34,484 nucleotides of DNA from CAYWLQ01 sp964458775. Its GTDB lineage: Bacteria > Myxococcota_A > Polyangia > JAAYKL01. The translations under genes and the position numbers were made by a program. The DNA lies in the NCBI GenBank assembly GCA_964458775.1, contig CAYWLQ010000045.1:1-34484 (forward strand), in the 5' to 3' direction. The notes below the pieces were generated by a model that made no database searches, was not told the DNA's origin, and was given only the letters and a program-made list of their open reading frames with translations. Below are positions 6,924 through 14,545 of this stretch, one piece after another; within the stretch, counting starts at the first letter, position 1, and each line of letters opens with the position of its first letter.

Positions 6924-7967
6924 TTAGGAGAATCTTAAAGGATCTGCGGCAGCCAATGCAAATTTCAACCTTTCATGTCCCGAAATACAATGCAAACTTG
7001 TTTTAACTCGTTCGAATGATCTTTCGACAAAAGGAAGAAATGACGGATTGTTTTTTATTTTGTCGATAAAGACAAATCTGCCTCCGTCTTTTAGTTTTCG
7101 CTGTATTGTCATCAGGTGGAATTCTTGCATCAGAATGGTGAAATCAAATTTTCTTATATCAGCGTAGGTTCTCACTATATGCTCTTTAAGTTCAGATGAA
7201 AGCTCCACGTAAGAGTCATTTAACAATGCAACCAGGTCGTATATTCGCGGTCCTACTAAGGCATCTTGAAAATCTATTACCGCTAGACGGTCGCATAAAG
7301 ATTCATTGGAAAGAACCATTATATTTCTCGATTGATAGTCTCTGTGTACAAAGCCTGTGGGAAGCTTTGCCAGCTCTTTTGCAAAGTCGTCAAAAGCAGT
7401 ATCAAGTTGTTTTCTTACATTGGGGTCAAGAGTAATACCAAAAAAAGCTTCGATACCCCATTCTCGATAATGATCAAGCTCCCAGCGAAGCAGCTTTTCG
7501 TCAAACAGTCTTTGTGATGCAATGCAGCTTTGTGGTACGGGAGTCATACGCTCGTGAATTTTAGCAAGCAATTTAACAGCCTGTTCATACCTAAGCCTTA
7601 CAGTGTCAGGGTCTTTGCCTTCCACCGTATGCAAAAACAAATTATCTCCCAAATCTTCCAGCAATAGTGCGCCTTCATCGGTTGCATCCAGGTAAATTTG
7701 AGGAACACGTATGCTCATTTTGGCCAAATGCTGACCGACATCAACAAAGGGCAATACTGCGGGTGCCTCACCGTTTGAAGCTTCATCAGCTTTCATTGGG
7801 TTTTCGGGCAGCTCCATTACTATTAATGATAACATTCCGTCGGTTTCGTCAGCATTTAGCAGAACACGATAATATCGCCGTCCCGAAGCATCGCCCTTTA
7901 GCGGAGTTATGCTTAAAGGGTAGATTTCACGGTCAAAACAGCGATATAGAAGTTTATTAAGGTTCAA
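6924..7967 (-). CDS. amgK: AmgK-like sugar kinase (APH fold)
   Basis: This is an aminoglycoside-phosphotransferase-fold kinase of 347 residues. The N-terminal GDASGRRYYRV matches the SDAS-RRYxRV signature of AmgK, the anomeric kinase that phosphorylates N-acetylmuramate and N-acetylglucosamine at C1 in peptidoglycan recycling. The catalytic loop HRDYQSRN (His208, Asp210, Asn215) and metal-binding IDFQDALVGPRIYDL (Asp232) are intact, so it should be active. The start is TTG at 7967, placed by GGAGGT five bases upstream; no ATG fits better. The usual partner MurU (a nucleotidyltransferase) is not next to it here. Substrate assignment rests on family resemblance. The aminotransferase gene runs divergently; the ~115 bases between them show no clear promoter pair. 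Confidence 0.8.
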   Translation of the reverse strand: MNLNKLLYRCFDREIYPLSITPLKGDASGRRYYRVLLNADETDGMLSLIVMELPENPMKADEASNGEAPAVLPFVDVGQHLAKMSIRVPQIYLDATDEGALLLEDLGDNLFLHTVEGKDPDTVRLRYEQAVKLLAKIHERMTPVPQSCIASQRLFDEKLLRWELDHYREWGIEAFFGITLDPNVRKQLDTAFDDFAKELAKLPTGFVHRDYQSRNIMVLSNESLCDRLAVIDFQDALVGPRIYDLVALLNDSYVELSSELKEHIVRTYADIRKFDFTILMQEFHLMTIQRKLKDGGRFVFIDKIKNNPSFLPFVERSFERVKTSLHCISGHERLKFALAAADPLRFS

Positions 7968-8086
7968 GTTGCACCTCCAATATCTGAGTTTTTACTTCTG
8001 CTTTTGAGATTTAGGCAAGCAATTGCATTGCAGTTTCATTTCAACGATTGCGAATAATCTGCAAGTTGAGATACAAATCACTCATG

Positions 8087-9259
8087 ATGATATCCAAAAA
8101 AATTGATAATTACCTAAAAGAAGGCTCGTTTATTCGCAGAATGTTTGAAGAAGGTCTAAAAATGGCTAACGACGGAAAAGGACCGGTTTACGACTTTTCC
8201 ATAGGCAACCCGGAGCTGTCCCCGCCGATCGCTTTTTCCAAAACCCTTAAAGAAGCGGTTTCTGATCCATCTTTTGGAATACACCGATACATGCCCAATG
8301 CAGGTTATCCTGAAACACGCAGAGCGGTTGCCGAAGCGCTGAGTCAGGATACGGGACTAAAATTTACAGAAGAACATATCCTGATGACCACAGGTGCGGC
8401 CGGAGCTCTGAATGTTGCATTAAAAACAATTCTGGACCCCGAAGATGAGGTTATTTGCATTGCGCCATATTTTGTGGAGTACAGATTCTATATCGAAAAC
8501 CATCAGGGAAAGATGAAGACTGTTTCTTCTAAAAATGATTTCGACATAGATGTTGAAGCCGTTTCGGCTGCGATTAACTCAAAAACCAGAGCGGTAATAA
8601 TTAACAATCCAAATAATCCTACAGGTAAAATCTATCCTCAAGATACTCTAAACCGCCTTGGAGATCTGTTAAGGAAAGCTTCAGAATCAAACGGTCGTCC
8701 AGTATTTCTCATTGATGACGCTCCATATCGCAAGTTGGTATATGATACCGACAAATGTACGTCTTCTTTTGCTGCCTACGAAAACACGATTATGGGGACC
8801 AGTCACTCAAAAGATTTGGGAATTCCCGGCGAAAGAATCGGCTTTTTTGCCGTATCTCCAAAATGTAAGGGAAGCAAAGAAGTTTTTAACGCAGCGGTTT
8901 TTGTAAACAGAACCCTGGGATTTGTAAACGCGCCGGCAATAATGCAACGAACGGTAGAAAAGGTACAAAACGAACTAATTGACCTCAATTGGTATAAAAG
9001 AAAAAGGGATTTGTTGGTATCGGCTCTAATTTCATACGGTTACGAATTACAGATTCCCGGCGGGGCATTCTATTTGTTTCCAAAAGCTCCCGGAGGAGAT
9101 GATATGGCTTTTGTCAACGCTCTAAAAGCAGAGCGAGTTTTGGTAGTACCCGGAGCCGGATTCGGCATGCCGGGATACTTTCGCATTGCCTATTGTGTAA
9201 ACGATGACCGGTTAAAAGGCGCTCTTCCCGCATTTGAAAAAGTAATTAACCTGTTTTGA
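8087..9259 (+). CDS. PLP-dependent class I/II aminotransferase
   Basis: This is a fold-type I aminotransferase, 390 residues from the ATG at 8087 (an adjacent ATG at 8084 is equally possible; neither has a strong ribosome site). Visible: DFSIGNPELSPP near the start, YMPNAGYPETRRAVA, NNPNNPTGKIYP (about 173-185), LIDDAPYRKLVYD (PLP ring Asp and Tyr) and the Schiff-base Lys242 in SHSKDLGIPGERIGF, plus the C-terminal FRIAYCV with the carboxylate-binding Arg. It belongs with the broad-range aspartate/alanine-type enzymes; the amino donor cannot be told. It is the first gene of a same-strand run with the radical SAM gene about 55 bases downstream, so a shared role is possible (inference). Confidence 0.88.
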   Translation: MISKKIDNYLKEGSFIRRMFEEGLKMANDGKGPVYDFSIGNPELSPPIAFSKTLKEAVSDPSFGIHRYMPNAGYPETRRAVAEALSQDTGLKFTEEHILMTTGAAGALNVALKTILDPEDEVICIAPYFVEYRFYIENHQGKMKTVSSKNDFDIDVEAVSAAINSKTRAVIINNPNNPTGKIYPQDTLNRLGDLLRKASESNGRPVFLIDDAPYRKLVYDTDKCTSSFAAYENTIMGTSHSKDLGIPGERIGFFAVSPKCKGSKEVFNAAVFVNRTLGFVNAPAIMQRTVEKVQNELIDLNWYKRKRDLLVSALISYGYELQIPGGAFYLFPKAPGGDDMAFVNALKAERVLVVPGAGFGMPGYFRIAYCVNDDRLKGALPAFEKVINLF

Positions 9260-9313
9260 CGTTGTTGTTAGCTTCTTGGGTTTTGTATTGCATTGTCGAT
9301 GAGAGATGACGAA

Positions 9314-10708
9314 ATGTTGAAAAACATAAACATACCCAAATACGTGGAATGGCAGATTACAACAAATTGTAATTTGAATTGCATTCATTGCTCTTCTGCT
9401 GATCGGCATTCTCACTGCGATTTGTCAACACAGGATGCTGTTGCGCTGGCACACGAACTGGTCGAGGAAAAGATTAGGAGTGTTACGTTTGCAGGAGGAG
9501 AACCGCTGCTTAGAGATGATTGGATGCTGCTTGCAGGCATTTTTAAAGCCGGTAATGTATCGGTACAGATTATTTCAAACGGTCAATGCCTTGATGAGGA
9601 ACAGGTCGAACATATAAGTCAACTTGGGATTGATTTTGTTTGGCTAAGCTTGGACGGTCCGAAGCATGTGCACAACACCATCCGTCGCCATCCGCAGGCG
9701 TTCTCTCGGGTTATGGATGCAGCTTCTCGGCTTGAGAGAAGGAAGATTCCTTACGGATTTATGACAACGTTGCTGACCGCCAACTTTGACCGATTGTTTG
9801 AGTTGAACGACATCATCTGTGAGACATCTTCTTCATTATGGCAAATCTGGCTCGGCAACAAATGCAATGATGAACCTATCTGGCTTACCAACTCTCAAAT
9901 TCAGAAAGTGTTAATGCAATTGCCGCGTTTGCGGTCGCGTACAGCTCGACTTATTATTGGAGATAATATCGGTTACGGTAAAGAACTTGAGTCGTTGCGA
10001 ACTCCCGGATTCTCAGAATACAGCGATAAAAACTTTTTTGTGGGATGCTTCGGTGCCAAAACAGTATTGGGAATCAAAAACGACGGCAGTGTCAAGGGCT
10101 GTCTTTTTATGCCCGATTCTCATCTTCATACAGCATCTAACGGTAATGAATCACTTAGGGAACGTTTTAAGAAGGCAGCATTTGTCCATCATCAGTCAGT
10201 CAAAGAGGCAAATGCACAATGTCAAGGTTGTGTTCAATACCGTCAATGCGGAGGAGGCTGTCCGGCATGGGCTTTGTCGTCCGGCACAAAAAAAGAAAAT
10301 CGGTTTTGTTATGTTCCTGTGTCACAGTCAGCTGTTCGTGCCGCAGCAGTCTCTGCTTCACTTATTACACTGTGTGCAGTATCCGCTTCAGGGTGCAGCT
10401 CTGCTCCTTCTGTACAGACCATGCAACCGACTGTGGAGCTTGCACCTGCACCAATGTCAGAGACGGAGATAAATTCAGATTCCGGTTTCGATATTGCTAA
10501 TGAACAAGACTCTCAAGAACAGAACACTGGTGAAATAAAGAAACCCGACGAAATAATGACTATAAAAAATCCTTCCGCCTCCGACCTCAAGCCTCCGGCA
10601 TCAATGAATAAAGGTAACACCAACCGCATAATGCACCCTTGTATGATGTCCCATGTCGGCTGTAGGGATAAGGTGATTGTTATTGAGACAACAAAAGATA
10701 CAGACTAA
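9314..10708 (+). CDS. Radical SAM/SPASM enzyme with membrane-anchored C-terminal tail
   Basis: Three starts are possible (TTG 9293, ATG 9299, ATG 9314). The last is preferred because GAGAG lies 8 bases upstream. Numbering from 9314: CNLNCIHC holds the 4Fe-4S/SAM cysteines 19, 23 and 26, GGEP at 61-64 contacts SAM, and a SPASM-type auxiliary-cluster set follows at Cys 245, 263, 303, 306, 312, 316 and 332 (CxxC, then CGGGC). Such enzymes modify peptides or small protein substrates. The protein continues for ~130 residues: a hydrophobic stretch at about 342-360 ending in a lipobox-like VSASGC, then a Pro/Ser/Glu-rich disordered region, then a terminal HPCMMSHVGC with Cys443 and Cys450. The tail is in one open frame with the enzyme. 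It may tether the enzyme to the inner membrane with the tail in the periplasm; a substrate role for the tail is speculation. The next gene starts 11 bases on. Confidence 0.85.
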   Translation: MLKNINIPKYVEWQITTNCNLNCIHCSSADRHSHCDLSTQDAVALAHELVEEKIRSVTFAGGEPLLRDDWMLLAGIFKAGNVSVQIISNGQCLDEEQVEHISQLGIDFVWLSLDGPKHVHNTIRRHPQAFSRVMDAASRLERRKIPYGFMTTLLTANFDRLFELNDIICETSSSLWQIWLGNKCNDEPIWLTNSQIQKVLMQLPRLRSRTARLIIGDNIGYGKELESLRTPGFSEYSDKNFFVGCFGAKTVLGIKNDGSVKGCLFMPDSHLHTASNGNESLRERFKKAAFVHHQSVKEANAQCQGCVQYRQCGGGCPAWALSSGTKKENRFCYVPVSQSAVRAAAVSASLITLCAVSASGCSSAPSVQTMQPTVELAPAPMSETEINSDSGFDIANEQDSQEQNTGEIKKPDEIMTIKNPSASDLKPPASMNKGNTNRIMHPCMMSHVGCRDKVIVIETTKDTD

Positions 10709-10719
10709 TAAGACAATAT

Positions 10720-11604
10720 ATGGCAACGATGAACACCAATTCTAAGGCTATTTTGAGTGCTGTTATTTTTGTGGCAACTCTGTTTGCAACAGCAACTGCA
10801 ATTTATTACTCAATCTCTATACAAGGATATCTGCCTGAGTTTCCGAAAGTGTCTACAAGTGTTGAGGAGGCAGAAAAATCAATAGCAGGTTTGTTTTTAC
10901 GTACCAAAGATATGTCTTTAACGGAAAAAGAAAAAGACTTTGTCAATCAACTTGAAGAATTGCATCTTGCCGAAACCAATGAATTGTCTGATCCGCCCTC
11001 TTTAAGCATTGAAAAACGAGTTGAGAATTTACAACGTTCTTTATCTGAGGCAGCACGAGATAATATTGATCGTTTTTTGTTGTTAGGAGATTTTTTAGCT
11101 GCAAGATTTCATTCGGCTTTAGAAGCGTTGTTGTCTGAAAAACAAGGTGTTGCACCGAATCGTTCAACTGCAGTAATGAGAGTAAATGTTTTTGGCGGGG
11201 CTTTTTATAAACAGGCTATCGAAAGAGGAATAATCGATAATGCAAAAGGTGTTAACGGCTCTGTTGCTCTTCCTCAAATCATGTTTAGATACAGATGGCG
11301 TTTGTTAGCCGATTTAAAAAAAGACCTAGAATTTTCTGATTTTGAAAAAAGAGTATTGCTTGATTTTGTAGCACGTTTTTCAAACAAACACGAAGCTTCA
11401 AAAAGACTGAATGCCGTTACTGAGTTAGCCCAAATGGATCTTTCATATGATATAGAATTGGCTTCGGCGCTTATTCTGAGCGAAGCCGGTCGCACTCATG
11501 AGGCTTTGTTATATTTGGAAGATGCTATTTCCGGAAAACCGGACAATAAAAAACTAAAGGGACTCTATCGCCTACTTCAAGAGACACTCAACAAAATGGA
11601 CTGA
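10720..11604 (+). CDS. Single-pass membrane protein, unknown function
   Basis: The 294-residue product was not recognised. It has one N-terminal transmembrane segment (about residues 9-30, AILSAVIFVATLFATATAIY), so the remainder is probably periplasmic. The body is helical and charged. Its C-terminal ~50 residues (ALILSEAGRTHEALLYLEDA) look like a TPR hairpin. No catalytic motif was seen. Only 11 bases separate it from the radical SAM gene, so translation is probably coupled; neither ATG (10720, 10729) has a strong ribosome site, which fits coupling. It may be a membrane partner of the tail of the upstream enzyme (inference). It converges on the large secreted protein at 11640. Confidence 0.7.
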   Translation: MATMNTNSKAILSAVIFVATLFATATAIYYSISIQGYLPEFPKVSTSVEEAEKSIAGLFLRTKDMSLTEKEKDFVNQLEELHLAETNELSDPPSLSIEKRVENLQRSLSEAARDNIDRFLLLGDFLAARFHSALEALLSEKQGVAPNRSTAVMRVNVFGGAFYKQAIERGIIDNAKGVNGSVALPQIMFRYRWRLLADLKKDLEFSDFEKRVLLDFVARFSNKHEASKRLNAVTELAQMDLSYDIELASALILSEAGRTHEALLYLEDAISGKPDNKKLKGLYRLLQETLNKMD

Positions 11605-11639
11605 CAAAACCAGTATTCCGTCAGTTATTTTGATATGCC

Positions 11640-14228
11640 TTATCTATCTCTTTTTCGAGGTGCCGGACTTCTATGGGGTGTACTGCTCGGTTTGGGAGAA
11701 GGATTGGAACGCGGTTGAGCATTAAATCTGTTACGGTTAGGCTGAGATTGGTGAAAAGGTGTTCTGATTTTTGAACGTGATGAATTGGTGTTCGGTTTGT
11801 ATCTTTCGTGTTTGTTGTTATCCGCATTTGTTTTTACATTAGGTTTATTCTGAGGCGTCGTTGACGGGCGTATCGGTCGACTTGACTGATTATTCTGAAG
11901 CTGAGGTGCCTGCCTCTCAGGTACACGATTAATAGAAGGCGGATTTTTCGGTTCGGTTCTAGGTTGAGTTTGTCTTACATTGGAATTTCTATCATATCTT
12001 GTTCTTATAGAACCATTCCTTTCAATCGGTCTTTTTTGCGAACTCTCTCTAAGGCGATGGTCGGCGGCGGGCTCGGTTCTGTTAGGACGGGTATTAACAG
12101 ACTCCGGCTTTTTTAACTCTGTGTTTATAGAAGAAGATGATCGAACACTATTTCTTTCTTTATAAGCTCTGATTCTATCAGCTTCCGAACTTGTCGGTTG
12201 TCTATTTATCTTGCTGTCAAGATTAGTAGCTGAAGGTCTCTCTTGGTTTCTCAGACCGTCTTTTTGATTAAGTTTCCAATTCGGATCTGACAAACGCCTT
12301 AATTTTTCTTCTCTTGAACGGTTAGAAATAGATTGTTGCAGTTTGGGTTTGGCAGATTGTCTAAAAGTACTTACCTGTCTTATTGACGGTGATTGTCTAG
12401 CATATGAGGAGCTGTGTACAAACCTTCCGCCAACAGCGGCACGATAACCGGCTGCTCGTCCGGCAGTGTATCCGTTGCGATATCCGTTGCGGTATCCTCT
12501 ATAATAACTGTGACGTTCCCTATGAAAATATCCGTGTCGATATCCATAAAGATAACCGGCAGGCCCCCAAAATCCCATGGGAGTGACAAATAGACCGTAG
12601 GTTATCCAACCGTAGCTTATTCCTACAGGATAACCCCACAATCCGGTATATGGATTGTAATGAACACCAAATCCGAAAGTAAAAGGATGAGCATAATATA
12701 CAGTTCCGTACCATGGCCGGTAATAGTAACCCGTACCGTAAACCACTGTTCCGTCATATACGTATGAATGATAATAACCTGAGGTATATCCTACGTAGAC
12801 TACTGACGGCGTATAATCATAGATGTAAACATATCTAACATTATATACAGGTGCGCTCGGCGGTATCTCCTGTACTTCATCCGGTACCGAAATTGCAACT
12901 GCCCACGGTCCGAAAGGATTTGCTGATTCAAACCATATTCCGTTATCCACGGCATAATATCGCCCTCTTATCTGAAGAACCGGTATGTTGGAATTTTTTG
13001 CATATCGAACTTTAGTGTTAGAAATAGTAACAAAAGACGGTGTACCGTCATAAACGACCGAAGCAGTTACCGAATTTCGGTCGACCTCCGCTATTTCCGG
13101 AACCGCTGCTTCCAAAGATGCTCTTTTTGCTTCAGCAGTGTCAGGTACTGAAACCAGTACACCGCTCGCACTTGAATTATCGGGAATTTTCGAAAAATCC
13201 TGAGGAAGATTCTTTGGCGGAACATATGCCCAAGGGCCTTTTATGGACTCAGACGCAAACCAGCGACCTGCTATTAAAACAAAAAACCTCTGGGAATTCG
13301 TATCAATTAGCAGATTACTTTCGGTATTATCAACATAAAGAAGACCTGTTCCTTCAATCGGAACGTAGTCCGGCGCTCCGTTTACAACTATTAGTTCGGC
13401 AGGTTCTGTACTGATAATAATTTTTGGAGGATTCTTAAGATCCTGAAGAACGTTGTCTGTTTCATCCGAAGATGCTTTTGATAGAGAAGATTCTGCAATT
13501 TTCTCAAGTTCTTTGGGAGGTGAATCAATATTGGACCAGTTTCCCGATAACTCTTTTGTGCGATACCACCAATTACCGCCCTTTAGATAAAACAAATTTT
13601 CTTTTGAATCTGACACAATGTAATAAGGCGTATTTACGATTTGTTTATATCTAGTGTTTTCTTTAACATTTTGCCATATCGGTTCTCCGTCAATTATAAC
13701 TAAAATTGCGGGTTTCTCTTCGTAATAGATTTTGGGAGCTGCGGTTTCTAGATTATTAGTTGTATCTGTTGCTCCGATAGCTATACGGGACTCAAAGCGT
13801 TCTAGGGGCATTGTCCATTCAACATCTTTTAGCGTTCGGTTAAGAGAATCTCTTAATTGCAAAGAATCATCGTCAAATTGGGGAACCTTAATATCCTCTA
13901 TTTGAATTATTGATAGTTTTGCGGTTTTGTTCTTCCTATTTGTTTCAACACTTGCGGTATATCGTGCCGCTCCAAAAACAGGTGTTTGTTGTTGTGAAGT
14001 TAATGAAAGAGCGGAGCGCGCAACAACAGTGTTTTGGTCTACGGAATCAATTTCAGGCAAATATAGTATTATTTTTTTATCATCGACTTTTACGGTTAGT
14101 GACCGGTCTGTATCTTTTCCAAAAACAGAAGAAGCACTTAACGATGCTGTTAAAGCCAAAACAAATAAGTGTAAACATCTAAAGTGTTTAATGTTTTTGA
14201 GAAAAATACTGGTAATTGTTTTTTCCAT
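11640..14228 (-). CDS. Large secreted protein: three repeated modules, Tyr/Gly-rich segment, basic tail
   Basis: The ATG is preceded by AGGAG. A signal peptide is present (hydrophobic core LFVLALTASLSASSVFG, cleavage near residue 37), with no lipobox. Three degenerate modules occur at about 172-240, 276-343 and 397-452, each with a P-x-x-[IVL]-x-[IV]-[ND]-G-like start, a Y/F-rich strand, G-x-W-[WF]-x(5-9)-G-x-W and a Pro. Residues ~461-600 are extremely rich in Tyr, Gly and aromatic residues (GTGYYYRPWYGTVYYAHP), and ~601-862 are Arg/Asn/Ser/Pro/Gln-rich and strongly basic. No catalytic residues were identified. Proteins with such W..GPW modules are sometimes labelled carbohydrate-binding in annotation, which I could not support here. 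It is probably an envelope or matrix protein. Convergent with the preceding gene; the upstream 317-base gap is shared with the divergent zinc-ribbon/TPR gene. Confidence 0.75.
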   Translation of the reverse strand: MEKTITSIFLKNIKHFRCLHLFVLALTASLSASSVFGKDTDRSLTVKVDDKKIILYLPEIDSVDQNTVVARSALSLTSQQQTPVFGAARYTASVETNRKNKTAKLSIIQIEDIKVPQFDDDSLQLRDSLNRTLKDVEWTMPLERFESRIAIGATDTTNNLETAAPKIYYEEKPAILVIIDGEPIWQNVKENTRYKQIVNTPYYIVSDSKENLFYLKGGNWWYRTKELSGNWSNIDSPPKELEKIAESSLSKASSDETDNVLQDLKNPPKIIISTEPAELIVVNGAPDYVPIEGTGLLYVDNTESNLLIDTNSQRFFVLIAGRWFASESIKGPWAYVPPKNLPQDFSKIPDNSSASGVLVSVPDTAEAKRASLEAAVPEIAEVDRNSVTASVVYDGTPSFVTISNTKVRYAKNSNIPVLQIRGRYYAVDNGIWFESANPFGPWAVAISVPDEVQEIPPSAPVYNVRYVYIYDYTPSVVYVGYTSGYYHSYVYDGTVVYGTGYYYRPWYGTVYYAHPFTFGFGVHYNPYTGLWGYPVGISYGWITYGLFVTPMGFWGPAGYLYGYRHGYFHRERHSYYRGYRNGYRNGYTAGRAAGYRAAVGGRFVHSSSYARQSPSIRQVSTFRQSAKPKLQQSISNRSREEKLRRLSDPNWKLNQKDGLRNQERPSATNLDSKINRQPTSSEADRIRAYKERNSVRSSSSINTELKKPESVNTRPNRTEPAADHRLRESSQKRPIERNGSIRTRYDRNSNVRQTQPRTEPKNPPSINRVPERQAPQLQNNQSSRPIRPSTTPQNKPNVKTNADNNKHERYKPNTNSSRSKIRTPFHQSQPNRNRFNAQPRSNPSPKPSSTPHRSPAPRKRDR

Positions 14229-14545
14229 TTTTAACTCCTCACAACTAGGACATATTTAAAAATAAAATCATTCAAGGCACTCTAATGATATAACGCACTT
14301 CAACAGCAAAAATGTCATTTTTTGACTTATCTTTGTTAACTTGTGTTTATCTAAAAAGTCCTGTTCAGAACAAATTTGCCAAATTTGCTGCGTTTTGAGA
14401 TGGAAACAAACTTAATGGTTAGCTCAATAATGAAATGGTGTTTTCTTCATTACCTAAATCTAGTCATGCTATATTCTTGTTTACAAGATCTTTACCTAAT
14501 AGGGTTTTATAGATAGAGAAATAGTTTTGTAAGGACGAAAAATAG
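14229..14545. other. Divergent intergenic region with operator-like cluster
   Basis: This gap separates two divergently transcribed genes. It contains an 11-bp palindrome TGTTCAGAACA (14362-14372), overlapped at its end by two tandem copies of CAAATTTGC (14371-14379, 14380-14388). The cluster looks like a regulator-binding region, but no known consensus was matched. No clear -35/-10 pair and no small gene were recognised. Confidence 0.3.

Noticed and set aside
9293..9301. TTG at 9293 or ATG at 9299 as the radical SAM start
   Set aside because: Neither has a ribosome-site-like sequence at proper spacing. The ATG at 9314 has GAGAG, though the evidence is modest.
10310..10708. Tail of the radical SAM protein as a separate lipoprotein gene joined by frameshift
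   Set aside because: The frame is continuous, there is no ATG with a ribosome site just before the hydrophobic segment, and the last SPASM Cys lies only ~10 residues before it. A sequencing error cannot be fully excluded without reads.
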